Assembly: GCA_030704615.1 (NCBI GenBank)
Contig: CM060733.1
Span: 61,566,001-61,630,000, forward strand
Source of the DNA: Takakia lepidozioides
Lineage: Eukaryota > Streptophyta > Takakiopsida > Takakiales > Takakiaceae
Direction: 5' to 3'
DNA length: 64,000 nucleotides
Part shown: positions 44,537 through 64,000 of the stretch, in pieces
How the letters are laid out: every line of letters starts with the position of its first letter
Position numbering within the stretch: the stretch's first letter is position 1
Program-made: the position numbers and the translations under genes
The notes under the pieces: model-generated
The model's database searches: none
What the model saw: the letters and a program-made list of their open reading frames with translations, nothing else
What the model was told of the DNA's origin: nothing

Positions 44537-45604
44537 AGACAAGCTGATTTCCATGCCACAAGGTCGAGAAAGTCTAGTGATGGTGGAAAGACATCAGACT
44601 GCACTTGTGATTCTGGTGTGGATGGTCAAGCTCCTCCAAAACTGGATGAGTGTAACTCTCCGTGAGCCTGATTAGAGGGGCGGCTATGTCATACACAAGC
44701 TTGTTTAACATTTGTAAGTTGGACACGTTTGTACATTCCTCATTGTGCTACAAGCAATAGACAAGCTGATTTCCATGCCACAAGGTCGAGAAAGTCTAGT
44801 GATGGTGGAAATATATCAGACTGCACTTGTGATTCTGGTGTGGATGGTCAAGCTCCTCCAAAACTGGATGAGTGTAACTCCCCGTGAGAGCTTGTAAGTT
44901 GGACATGTTTGTACATTCCTCATTGTGCTACAAGCAATAGACAAGCTGATTTCCATGCCACAAGGTCGGGAAAGTCTAGTGATGGTGGAATGATATCAGA
45001 CTGCACTTGTGATTCTGGTGTGGATGGTCAAGCTCCTCCAAAACTGGATGAGTGTAACTCTCCGTGAGCCTGATTAGAGGGGCGGCTATGTCATACACAA
45101 GCTTGTTTAACATCTGTAAGTTGGACATGTTTGTACATTCCTCATTGTGCTACAAGCAATAGACAAGCTGATTTCCATGCCACAAGGTCGGGAATGTCTA
45201 GTGATGGTGGAAAGATATCAGACTGCACTTGTGATTCTGGTGTGGATGGTCAAGCTCCTCCAAAACTGGATGAGTGTAACTCCCCGTGAGCCTGATTAGA
45301 GGGGCGGCTATGTCATACACAAGCTTGTTTAACATCTGTAAGTTGGACATGTTTGTACATTCCTCATTGTGCTACAAGCAATAGACAAGCTGATTTCCAT
45401 GCCACAAGGTCGGGAAAGTCTAGTGATGGTGGAATGATATCAGACTGCACTTGTGATTCTGGTGTGGATGGTCAAGCTCCTCCAAAACTGGATGAGTGTA
45501 ACTCTCCGTGAGCCTGATTAGAGGGGCAGGTATGTCATACACAAGCTTGTTTAACATCTGTAAGTTGGACATGTTTGTATATTCCTCATTGTGCTACAAG
45601 CAAT
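44537..45604. repeat. 222-bp tandem repeat, five copies
   Basis: Units start at 44537, 44759, 44939, 45161 and 45383, each beginning AGACAAGCTGATTTCCATGC. Four periods are 222 bp; the second unit is 180 bp because of a 42-bp deletion removing the CCTGATTAGAGGGGCGG part. Copies differ by only a few bases, implying recent expansion. All six frames are closed within a unit. It lies about 240 bp beyond the stop codon of the JmjC gene. Confidence 0.95.
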
Positions 45605-45845
45605 AGAGCCCAAAGTGACTTGCACAAATGTTGTTGACAGCTACACCAGCATTCCACAAGAGAACCTGCCAAAGTGTTGATGTTCGTCAAGTTTCAGGCA
45701 CCAAGGTCAACCAGGGAGCATGAAACAGCTCGGGAATTCCTTTAAGATCCGTCTTATTGGTGGGACAACCGAGATGGCAAGGCGTGGGTTTCTTCTTTTG
45801 ATGTGAAGGAGTTTGTCTCGTCTTCAATGGTTGTTCCTGTCTGGA

Positions 45846-54638
<8,793 letters not shown>

Positions 54639-54644
54639 GCACTT

Positions 54645-55195
54645 AGTTATAAGTTACTCTCCTGCCTGCTCAATGCCTCCCACTCGAATTTGAATGGGAG
54701 TTATTTTTGCGCCTTGTAAGAGCCTGAGCCCTCACTCCCACTTTCTTTTTCATCTTTTTTTGGGGGGTGGGGGAACGGAAACATCTACTAGAGCGAATAC
54801 TCACATACCAAGCCCCAGTGAGAGGAGAAATTCAAAGTAAGCTCAGCCATGAGGCACAAGGCTCATTGGACACCGCCCAAGGGAAAGGGAAGAAAATGAA
54901 TCACACCCGACAAGGTAGCAGGCACCATCACCTGGGTGGCACTCCCTGCTCTACCTGCTGCTATTCTGCTAAAAACAGACTTATCTATAACTTGCAATCT
55001 GATTTTTCCCTTTTATCCTTGTTTCCAAGGAAACACCAGCCCGGGCGTGAGGGGGAAAACAAATGCATGGAATACATGCCAGCGGTGCTCTAGTCAGCAC
55101 AACCTATCACGCATACATAGAATTATTCATCCAAGGATTTCATTCACTTACATATATGGATGGGATATTCCTGCTACATGTGTCTTAATCTAATT
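54645..55195. other. Upstream flank of JmjC gene
   Basis: Probably holds the JmjC promoter and 5' UTR on the minus strand. No ORF with a recognisable motif. Confidence 0.35.
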
Positions 55196-55199
55196 CGAA

Positions 55200-55905
55200 A
55201 CTTGATCGCTGCGCTAAGCATCGAGACCCTTTGCATAGGCAGGGCCAATAAACTTCCTTACTGGGCCATGAAGGCAAACGGGGGCATGAAGGTATAGAGA
55301 TAGGGGTTTGAACCAGTGTTGGACTGGTATCAAGTTTTTTTACATACCAAACTGTCCTGGTACCAGACGCATCACAAAACTTTCATACCAGTCTGGTCTA
55401 TATAATGGTGGATGTATTTTTTTTCCACATATTGGTATGAATATGAGTATTACCAGCGAGTATTACTAGCTGGTATGAGATATCAACTCTGGTATCATTC
55501 CAAAGCCATCTTGAGTTACAAATGTGTCAAATGGCAAGTATCAAGTGAAAACAAATAAAATATACATAAAGAAATAAATATACTTAAGTACAAATATATA
55601 GGCAGATGTACACATAAATTACTTCAGTATACATACCAGAGTAAATTAGGAAGAAGGTGGGGGAGTATTGGTATTGTGGCTGGTATGAAAGAACTGATAC
55701 CAACCTGATCTGGTATATGACCAAGTACTCTCCCAAATGATACCAAACTAGTATGGTATCTAATACCAGTGCATATACCAGTATTATATACCAGTCCTTC
55801 ACCTATATACCAGTCCAACACTGGTTTGAACCCTAGACCCACAGGTCAATGCACAGCATGTCTTACCACCGGGGCAGAGCCCTGTTGTTCTGGATTGTCA
55901 TTCGC
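55200..55905 (-). mobile_element. tRNA-derived SINE interrupted by a MITE
   Basis: Removing 55314-55823 and one 8-bp duplication leaves a sequence that on the minus strand reads GCCCCGGTGGTAAGACATG (A-box region), then AGGGTTCAAACC (B box) and a C/T-rich tail with CATGCCCCCG. This is a tRNA-SINE head of a different family from the 16.5-kb copies. Confidence 0.6.
55314..55823. mobile_element. hAT-type non-autonomous element (MITE 2)
   Basis: A 510-bp element with perfect 17-bp terminal inverted repeats CAGTGTTGGACTGGTAT and an exact 8-bp target duplication GTTTGAAC at 55306-55313 and 55824-55831. Sub-terminal sequence is full of TACCAG/CTGGTA motifs in both orientations, typical of hAT transposase-binding repeats. 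No transposase ORF. Confidence 0.95.
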
Positions 55906-56079
55906 TAACAAAAACAAGACCAATTAAAGGCCTCTCACTTTAAGATAATAACGTCTTCAATGGCACGTGCGAGGTGGCCGGTAGCCCCCGCGCACGGACG
56001 CCCGGCTCCCCCTACCCCACCCCACCCCGCCCCACCCGCGCCCCCGTCTGCCGCGCGGTCAATCCCGCGCCCATGAGTC

Positions 56080-56225
56080 CGCTGCCCTCAAGTTTGCCAA
56101 TCCGCTGTTGGCCAGTCCGCTGCCCAACAGTCTACCAGTGCGCCAGTCTGCCCGCCAGTCCGCTGCCCAGCAGTCTGCCAGTTCGCCAGTCTGCCCACCA
56201 GTCCCCTGCCATCCAGTCCGTTAAC
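56080..56225 (+). repeat. CAGTCTGCC-type degenerate minisatellite
   Basis: Repeated CAGT-C(T/C)GC-TGCC and GCCAGTC(C/T)GC units, period roughly 10-24 bp. It makes the overlapping frame at 55974-56300 low-complexity and not a believable gene. Confidence 0.6.
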
Positions 56226-56229
56226 GGTG

Positions 56230-58045
56230 CAGGATCTCCACCGTCCGTTCCCATAACCCATCCGAGCCCTCCATTTTTAGGGCTGCAAAAATGGCAATGA
56301 TCTTGCCACCAAATCCCGGCTGCTCTCTTTTGACTGCTCTTTGTTGTCTAATGTTGCGGTAGGCGTTTCCATGCATAGGACTGTTCCTCTTTTGCGCGCG
56401 ATGTTCATGATGATGATGAAGCGTGTGCTTGAACATGAGAGGACTGTCTCGACACTATAGCCACCATCGTGCATATGCTTCCACTATTTTTGCCTTCTTG
56501 TTGTGCTTTCGGGAACCTTCGTTTTATGGTGTGGTTCTATGTCATAAATATGGAAAATGCGGGCATATGTCCTCGATAACGTCCTCTGCTTGTGATCCGT
56601 CATGATACGTTTAGCCCCTTCGTACTGCATCCCTCATGAGAGCCTTCACAAGTTTAGTTCGTTAAAGGAACCCATGGGTAACATGGGTGCGAAAATGGCG
56701 GAAGCGTATGCACATGGAGGCGTGTATTGCAGATTTCGTATCGGACGATGGGACTGTTTATGTGACCAAGTATAGCGGCTTGCATCCGTCGTGCATAAGT
56801 TGTGGAAAATGGTGGAGAATCTGAAGAAACCCAGCTTTGTGATGGATCCACATGGTATTATATAAGGGATGGCAACACAAAAAAACAATATGAGTCGTCA
56901 CGGAACACCATCCAGTCCTAAGGTCCTCAAACATCCACATACACCTGTTGAATGCAGATGTTTGAGCCACGACGGGAGTAGGTACAGAATCGGTACATTG
57001 TCGCATTTTCCAGGAGACGGACCAGGCTGAGACAATTGCATCCGCAAATGCGCGTGGATGTTTGAGGTCTGTTGTGCCACGAGTCTGTTCGCAGTGGGTC
57101 CGCTAGTCCGTCAGTGCTCCGGATATTCCCCTAATCACGTGCATAACAGTCAGTTTGGAGGCGGTATGCTGGAAGTCCGTCTGTTGGGATATCAGTCTGT
57201 CGCACTTGTGAATTTGTCAGTCTGTTGTGTCGGAAGTCTGTTGCAGTAAGTCTGTTCGACTTCTTATTTTTCCTTCGGTCAGTCTTTTGGCTTGTTCTCC
57301 CGCCAGTCTAGCGAAACGTCCGTCTGCTGGACAGTTCTCCTCTATGGATATTAGTCTGTTGGACTGTGCATGCATCAGTCTGTTGTGCCGCGAGTCTGTT
57401 CGCAATGGGTGTGTTTGACTTTCCTGTTCTCCCCTTACTCTCTTTTGTCTTCATTCCGCCTGCTTCTTTGCAAACCAGTCTGCTGAACTGGAGGTGTGCT
57501 CGACAATCGTTCCCTGATGGATATCAGTCTGTTTGCCTGGTACTTTGTCAGTCTGTTCTACTGCCAGTCTCTTTGCAGTGTGTCCGCTGGTAGGGAAATG
57601 CCTGCAATATGAAGCCGCTTCGCCTCAGCAAAGCGAACAGTCTGCTGGACTGGCGGTACGGTGGACTCTCGGCCCGATGGGAAATAAGTCTGCTGCACGT
57701 GCGAGGACCGTGGATGAATTTAGTACGATGCATTCGTTCGGTTGACGTATTCAATGCGATGACGGGGGATAGTTGGCGCCTGTGAAATCGCGCCACGTTG
57801 GCAGTGCCATGCCCGCTTTCCCCCTTCTACTTCTATTTTCTTCTCATGTTCCCCGTGTCGACTCCATTCTCTTCGCGCTTGTTTCTTCGCACTGTTTCGT
57901 TTTCCTCTTTGCGTTTCCATCACCGTAACAAAAGAGGACAGTTCTTCCCCAGGTGTGGAGAGTCGCGGTGAGCCGCGAAGCGTCGCAAACACGCTCGCCT
58001 TCGTAACAACTCGAAGTTCATCGGCTCGGTGAGCTTCTGACTTGC
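56230..58045 (+). other. Degenerate CAGTCTGTTG repeats, possible first exons of the MULE
   Basis: 57060-57690 is dotted with AGTCTGTT(G/C) and GAGTCTGTTCGCA units, a degenerate relative of the 56.1-kb minisatellite. Near 56716-56823 a short plus-strand frame reads CIADFVSDDGTVYVTKYSGL, then CISCGKWWRI and a stop; it might be an N-terminal exon of the SWIM transposase, but no splice link is proven. Otherwise no gene. Confidence 0.35.
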
Positions 58046-58049
58046 TACA

Positions 58050-61000
58050 GTGTTTACATTCCATTATGTGTCCTCTTCTCCAACTATTTCAGAGAAGTGG
58101 TGTCGTGATGATGTTGTGCTTGAGCATGACATTAGAAACATCATGGACAAGCTCGCATGTGAGACTTTCAAGCGACATCAGGATGAGGGGACCAGTCTGA
58201 AGATGTGGAAGGAGGCCCAGCCCCAGAGTGTTTTCTTCTATCAAGAGGACACGCCTGATGCCCCTGCTGGAGGAACACGGCGCGGCAATGTCGACCTCAA
58301 ATTTGCCATTGGCATTCAAACAGAATTTTAGAAAAAAAACAATGCTCCAATGGATGACAAACGTATCGTCTCTTGTGATGCGACCTTCGGAACGAATGAA
58401 CACAAGGTGTGTGGAATCGACAGCGTGGACTCCTGGGAGCATGAGAGCATAGCATCTTTCACTGTGAAGGGGATCAGTGGGGAGCAGGGGATCAGTGGAG
58501 AGCAGGGGCACAGGGGGAGCATAGCCTTATCCGATGTGTAGGGGATCACGACATTGGGTCATCACCAGTGACCTATTAATCCCCCTATCGGATTCGACGC
58601 CACGGCTGCCTCAGCCCATTAGGGGACTAGACACATAGGCCAAACTCCATTTTGTATACTGCTGTGTATATATTGGGACCATTTTGGGACCATGACGTGT
58701 ACTTGTGTGATTCGTAGTGAGGGGTGCGCCCGCAGGAGGGAAGACAACTTAGCAAATGCATGCCTTGGGGGGTTATAGAGAGGAATGATGGAGGGATGGT
58801 CTCCTTCCAGGGGATCATGGCATAGCCCATAGGGGGGATCACATAATACTAAAATGAGAACAGAAGGGGTTGCAGGGTTCAGGGTTCACCTCTTGTGATT
58901 TCTTGTCATTAATTTCAGTAAAATGTTTCGCCTATTTTCAAAACAAAAGTACTTACATTGCACATTTTCGTCTTTGTGTGCAGTATGCCATGTATACTCT
59001 TATGGTCTTCGACATTTGGTTGAACGACATCCTTGTTGCATACATAATATCTTCAAGAAACAATGCCAACGATTTGTCAAGTTGGATGTTGGCTCTTCGT
59101 CAAAGGCTCCAGGCCGATCAGCCGGATTGGCATCCCAACGCATTCATTGTGGACAATGCCGATGCTGAGATTAACGCCATTCGGTTTGTTCTCAATCCCT
59201 CCCCCCTACCAATAAACTTCCATTGTCTGCTTCTGCATGAGGGGAGCACTAAGAGGGTAACAGTCACAATGTTTCCTGCAGGGGGATCCGTGTAGAGGGG
59301 ACCAAGAGTGTAGGGTTGCATGGGGGATCAGTGAAAGGGGATCGATTATGGGATCAGTGATCAGGGGACCAGGAGAGGGTACCAGGGGATCAGGAGCAGC
59401 AGATCTCACATCCGACAATGATCGAGGGTCCAGGAGTCCAAGGATGCATGGGGGGATCAGTGAAAGGGGATCAATTATGGGATCAGTGATCAAGGACTTC
59501 GGACACTCAGGGTACCAGGGGACCAGGACCAGCAGATCTTTGATCTGACAATGTGATTTTTATCGGCCTTTCATTGGCCATAGGAGGGCTCATGTATTCC
59601 CCTTTCATTGCCTTCACTGGATCTGCATGAGGGGTTTCAGTCAAAGGGGATCAGGGCATCAGGGAATCAGGGGTTTAGTGAAAGGGGATCAGGGGATCAC
59701 GAGCAGGGAGCACTTATCAGAGATTCATACTTGTATCTGATTTTGTGGTGGTCCTGTTGTGGTATTGTAGTGGCCTTGCTAATGCCGTTTTGTGGATGGT
59801 TCAGGCATACGTTCCCAGGGGTGCCGGTTTTCCTGTGCCTTTGGCATGTTCGAAGGGCCTGGCTGAGGAATGCCATCGAGAAGATCAAAGGATGCCCAGT
59901 TAAGGGCCGATGTATTGCAAGGTATGGGTGACATCATGTACAATAAAGGTGGTCCCATTGGTGACTCTTCGCAGGCCTGGGCTGTGTTTAGATTGTATGA
60001 GTTACAAACAAAGTATCCCGCAGCTAAGCTGTTCTTCTTGTATATCCACAAATGGTGGATCCCGAAAGTGGACATGTGGATTGTTGGAGCTCGAAATATC
60101 CCACATGCCGGACAAGATACGAATGTTGTAATTGAAGCGTACCATGCGAACCTGAAGAGGCGCTTGTCCCAAACAAGACAGAAAATGGACGGGCGTCGAC
60201 TGGATTGGTTGGTCTACATCCTAACAGGTAGCCTCCTCACACATTACTGGTATATTTCAACCTTGAAAGTTGAAGGGTTCATTCGCAACTCTAGGATGGA
60301 ACATTTCGTGCAAAATGCGGTGTGGATGGCTGGGCAGATACCGGAATCCAACGTGGAATTGCCCGAGCGCACGGGGGATCCTACGAAGGTAAAAAACATG
60401 TCTTCTCCAGGCACTGTATACACTATATGCAATCCAGCATCCGAGTGGGCTTGTTGTGACTGCCCTAACGCCATGGAAGGGAACCTATGCAAGCACCAAG
60501 TGAAGGTGTTCAAGATGTTGCGGCCACAGGTACCAGAGGGTTGAATTGTCCGAACTTGTGGAACACGACTTGGGACACTCAATGGGGGCATGGCCAAGCT
60601 GCTCGACCCTGATCCCCTGTCCGCTGCGGAGCCCCCGTGTGACACAGATCCCATGTGTGGCATTGACCCCCCTGCACCAGACACAGTTCCGGTTGGCAAT
60701 GTCTTGGGGGAGCAGCAGCCCCGCCATGAATCGTAGGCAACTGTCATGAAGGCCATCGCAGAGGAGATGCTCGGTTTGGAAGTCTGTGTGAAAGGTAACA
60801 TGGCCCTTCATAACCATCTTTTGAGTGACCTTCGTGTCACGAGAGGAAAGCTAGCACAAATGGCCACACGCATGGCTGCGGGTCTTCTCCTCCCACATCT
60901 TGTAAGAAGGTTTGAACGTGTTCAGGATGGATCGGGAATGAGTTTGAAGAGAAGAAAGGATTGGGTAGAGGTTCGTCTTGGATCCAAAAGAGTCTCAGCA

Positions 61001-61066
61001 ATCCCTCCATCTTCGTCTATTTTGCATGCACTTTGTCAAGTTGGGCGTCCCAGATTGAAGGGTTGA
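58050..61066 (+). pseudogene. MULE-type transposase with SWIM zinc finger, broken
   Basis: Mutator-like DDE transposase. Exons: ~58060-58410 (MDKLACETFKRHQDEG, FAIGIQTEF, then VSCDATFGTNEHK with the first catalytic Asp), ~58984-59181 (YAMYTLMVFDIWLNDIL, FIVDNADAEINAIR), ~59794-60800 (RHTFPGVPVFLCLWHVRRAW, NLKRRLSQTRQK, DWLVYILTGSLLTHYWY, SWIM finger CDCPNAMEGNLCKH) and a C-terminal part to 61066. Splice sites join in phase. Lesions: TAG at 58329-58331, one extra base near 59891, and a TGA after VPEG at about 60544 before IVRTCGTRLGTLNGG. It is a dead or non-autonomous copy; terminal inverted repeats were not found. Confidence 0.88.
58470..59700 (+). repeat. GGGGATCA-rich degenerate repeats in MULE introns
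   Basis: Clusters at 58471-58520, 59310-59500 and 59630-59705 are built from GGGGATCA(G/A)TG(A/G)-type units, including near-repeats such as GGGGATCAGTGAAAGGGGAT. They fall in the introns of the MULE transposase. Confidence 0.75.
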
Positions 61067-61165
61067 GAGCAAGCAGGTTTATGCTCTTGTGCTCCCATTG
61101 AGATTGCTGATTTCCCTGAGATTGCATTCTCATCGAAACATTTGGTATCAAACAATTTCTCATTA

Positions 61166-61235
61166 TTCAAAATGGTTGAAGCTATGTTCAGTGACGCATG
61201 TGTTCTGTGATTCACAATGGAATGAAGGAGATGTG
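61166..61235 (+). repeat. Direct repeat with 61747-61815
   Basis: TTGAAGC, GTTCAGTGAC, CATG, TGTTxTGTG and GATTCACA(A/G)TGG(A/T)ATGA occur in the same order at both places about 580 bp apart, flanking the start of the C-rich repeat. It may be a target or segmental duplication. Confidence 0.5.
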
Positions 61236-61429
61236 GATGATCATCCACCTTTTATTGCAATTGAGTCTGTATGCATGCATTTGCAGTGATGTGCAAAACA
61301 CAAATTACCGCCCACTTTTATGTTTAGCCTTTAAATTAACAGTCCTGAATTCCAATACTGAAAAGCGGTTGCCACCAGTCTCTAGTGTGTTCCCTACCAC
61401 CATTTTTGCATTGCAAGCACACTGCTCCC

Positions 61430-62850
61430 CTCCTCCCATCATGCCCCTTCTCCCATCATCCCCCTCTTCGTGTAGTGCTTCGGCCTCTGCTCCCCTGAAA
61501 TGAGGTTCCCTGATCCCCCTGATCCCCCTTCTCATCACAGCTGGCCCCCTCACACCCCTGCTTCCCGAGGTTGTGCTCAGCTCCCCGTGATCCCCTTCCC
61601 ATTCACTGCTCCCCCTCATCCCCCCATCCCCTCTGGCTTCGCAATGGACTTATATGCCCGGTCCCCTTCACCGTGCACTGCTCCCCCATGTATCAACCAA
61701 AGAGTTCGCTCAACAAGGCAGTGCGGCTGTCATCCGGCGGGGCAATTATTGAAGCCAGCCTTGTGTTCAGTGACCCATGATGTTTTGTGCGATTCACAGT
61801 GGTATGAGAGACATTTGTGGTGACCTCGTGGGAACCATTGGATTCCCATAGTGTATATAACATATCGTACATCGTATATGTGGTTTTGAAAGCCATTCTG
61901 TCTCTAACCATTATACATTCGCTTCCACGTGAACCCACCAGTTCAAAGTTCTCCATTTGAAAAGGAGGATCAGTGCATTTTTGCAAGGCAATGCACATAA
62001 AACCGATGCTTCAGGTATCACGTACCTTTGAAGAGCAAATACACTGTCTTGGACTAAAGCAAGTTTGTGGGCTCTGGGGTCATCTTCCGACTCTCGGCTC
62101 TCGCCATTGTTGGGCAAATTTCAGATTTTGCTTTGGGGGTTTATTTCAGTTTTTGTTGCTGCTGATGCACCACTCGACATGCAAAGGACGTGACCTTGCA
62201 TAGTGCAAAAACACACATGACCTTTCACAACTGCCCCTTCACACGCGACTTTCACCAGTTGATCCCCGATCCCCCGATTCGAAACCTACCGTTTCCTCAT
62301 CCCCTCACCCCGTGGTCCCCTCATCCCCTATCCCCGTCCAGCTCCCGACATTCCCTCCATGATCCCTTCGTCTCCCGGCCTGTTCCTCTGGTTCCCTGAT
62401 CCCCTGGTCTCCCCGCCCGCTCCCCTATCCTCGTTCCCTGATCCCTTGATCTCCCCAACCATTCCCTGGTTTCCCTGATCCCTGTTCTCCCCACTAGTTC
62501 CCCTAGTTCCCTGATCCCCTCATTTGCCTGGCCATTCCCCTGGTTCCCTGATCCCCTGATCTCTCCCGCTTGTTCCCCTGCTTCCCCGATCCCTAACCCC
62601 TATACAATCCCTTGTCTTCTTCATCCCCTCATCCCCCCGACCGCCCTGAGCCTGAGCCCCCTGATCCCCCCCTGAACGCCTTCAGGCTCCCTTATCTCCC
62701 TCATCCCCCGTTCCCCTGGCTAAGTCATCCCATGTGGCACCAACCCCCCCGGTTCCCTGATCCCTCTACCCCCTCGTTCAATGACCCCCTCATCCGCCAC
62801 ATCCTTGGTTGTCTGATCCACCTCAAGGATCCCCTCACCCCTTCATCCCC
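61430..62850 (-). repeat. TGATCCCC-rich low-complexity tract
   Basis: Hundreds of bases of degenerate CCCCTGATCCCC, GTTCCCCTG and CATCCCC units. It is the complement of the GGGGATCA repeat in the MULE introns, in opposite orientation. Pro/Ser-rich frames here (for example 62612-63001) are products of the repeat. Confidence 0.8.
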
Positions 62851-63163
62851 TTCACAACACAGTGGACACCAAAGAAGGCACAAAGGGATTACAAAGAGGA
62901 GGACAAGCTTCATTTTTTTTTTAGTGGGGAATGGAGATACAATAGCTACATCCGAGGCATGCACATGCAACAGTCTACGCTGTAAATCTGCATCATCCTA
63001 ATTATCCACTATCCATCCACAAAGAAAATCCTGCTTTGATACTGCATACTCACATGTAAACCAATTTGCTGTAAAAGTCCCCCCCCCATTTTTTTGTGAT
63101 TTTGGTCTCCAAGTATTTATGTATGAAAGTCATTACAAAGTAGCCACACTCCCAGCCGCTTGA

Positions 63164-63850
63164 TTGTTGTGGCACCTCAGGTTCCAGCCACTCCCATGCC
63201 ATTATTTCATTCAACCATGTGATCCCCCCACCTCTGCACTTCTTCCATTATCTGCTCCCCCAGAAGTGCCTACCCTCGTCTCACCGCATGCTATCCCATC
63301 GGACTCATCTCCCTCCTCACATGAGTTTTCTTTTTGTGCTCCCCCCTCATCTGGTACTGCTTTAGTGTGTATCACTGCTCCCTCCTTTTCTGATCTCCCT
63401 TTAGCCCTGGCAGCCCCCACCTCTACTTCCGATTTTTTGTCTGCTCCCCCAGATCTGTCTTCTACGAAGCATGCATCCGTGTGTGACCCTGTTCCCCCCC
63501 TGTCTGCCCCTGACTTCCACTCTTCTTCCCCACATCTGTCTACTCTCTTGCATGCTACTGTGACTCCCTCTAGTCCCCCCCTCAGTGCTCCATCACCTGA
63601 GGTGTCATCCCCCAACGTTCTTCCCGATGTCATGCCTGTTCCCCTCCATGTATATGCTCTGTCACGGGCTGTTGTGTCTCTCTGTGGTCCTTTACTCTCT
63701 GCCCTTGTCCAATCACCTCCTTCAACTCATCCCAAGTTTGTGTGTACTTCCCACGTGGAGAGGGAGGATGTGCCAAGATTGGTGGATCCAACTACCAAGT
63801 CCAGGCGATTTGCAGCTGTTTCCATCCTCTGCCGCCGACACAGAGGTTGA
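63164..63850 (+). CDS. Pro/Ser-rich ORF, unknown
   Basis: A 228-codon frame very rich in Pro and Ser (PSDSSPSSHEFSFCAPPSSG). It ends in a more ordinary segment, SHVEREDVPRLVDPTTKSRR. In another frame, coding-like sequence (EVEVISTLVTPERQSLAG) continues to the window edge, so a frameshift or intron near 63830 is possible. Composition resembles the adjacent C-rich repeat; it may be part of the MULE or not a gene. Confidence 0.3.
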   Translation: MLWHLRFQPLPCHYFIQPCDPPTSALLPLSAPPEVPTLVSPHAIPSDSSPSSHEFSFCAPPSSGTALVCITAPSFSDLPLALAAPTSTSDFLSAPPDLSSTKHASVCDPVPPLSAPDFHSSSPHLSTLLHATVTPSSPPLSAPSPEVSSPNVLPDVMPVPLHVYALSRAVVSLCGPLLSALVQSPPSTHPKFVCTSHVEREDVPRLVDPTTKSRRFAAVSILCRRHRG

Positions 63851-64000
63851 GGTTATTTCAACGTTGGTGACCCCTGAACGCCAGTCATTGGCAGGGAACA
63901 CCGAATTGGCAACGGAGGGGTTTGTTCCGCCCATGTCAGTTTTCCCAGGTGCACCCCCGTATCATCCACAGGCCATCCCGTTGTTATCCGCACTCACAGA

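Noticed and set aside
44537-45604. Tandem array as a coding repeat, since 222 and 180 are multiples of three
   Set aside because: Every frame on both strands contains a stop within each unit.
62612-63001. 129-residue Pro-rich ORF
   Set aside because: Encoded by the TGATCCCC repeat; composition is explained by the repeat alone.

Overview
The window is eukaryotic nuclear DNA with intron-rich, plant-type genes embedded in dense transposon remains. The genes are a plant-type JmjN/JmjC histone demethylase, an organellar Era GTPase with a transit-peptide-like leader, a tubulin tyrosine ligase-like (TTLL) enzyme of the kind found in ciliated lineages, a ribosomal protein uL22 pseudogene, and pieces of a plastid VTE3 methyltransferase. 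Plant-type genes plus a TTLL enzyme, with heavy transposon content, suggest a green lineage that still makes flagellated cells. My best guess is a streptophyte (charophyte) alga such as Chara. This is inferred from protein similarity only.

Layout. 1.2-6.4 kb (-): a TTLL gene in seven exons. 9.2-10.4 kb: a large foldback element rich in CAATTGAATTG palindromes. 10.6-11.6 kb (-): an unrecognised 335-aa ORF. 13.6-14.3 kb: a hAT-type MITE with a perfect 8-bp target duplication. 14.7-15.6 kb (-): the decayed 3' end of a PHD-finger retroelement. 18.6-22.8 kb (-): Era GTPase, resolved into nine phase-consistent exons. 25.5-26.5 kb (+): an intronless zinc-finger protein with an AT-hook and a PIP-box-like motif. 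27.0-27.5 kb (-): uL22 pseudogene. 28.3-42.2 kb (+): an 11.9-kb Ty3/gypsy-type element lying between two copies of a pogo-like transposase relic. 44.5-45.6 kb: a 222-bp tandem repeat. 45.8-54.6 kb (-): JmjC demethylase. 55.2-55.9 kb: a tRNA-derived SINE whose B box is split by a second hAT-type MITE. 58.0-61.1 kb (+): a broken MULE/SWIM transposase with G-rich repeats in its introns. 61.4-62.9 kb: the complementary C-rich (TGATCCCC) repeat.

The main discovery is the 28-41 kb retroelement. It encodes Gag with zinc knuckles, a retropepsin-like protease, a C5 cytosine DNA methyltransferase with motifs I, IV, VI, VIII, IX and X, then RT, RNase H, integrase and a C-terminal PHD finger. The element therefore carries both a DNA-methylation writer and a chromatin reader. 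The methyltransferase and RT are in one frame, separated by a single UAG in the exact leaky context UAG-CAR-YYA, which suggests translational readthrough. Between the 5' repeat and gag lie two oppositely oriented pieces of a VTE3-like gene. The element is probably dead as sequenced (a -1 shift in the methyltransferase and breaks between gag and protease), and its ends are rearranged.
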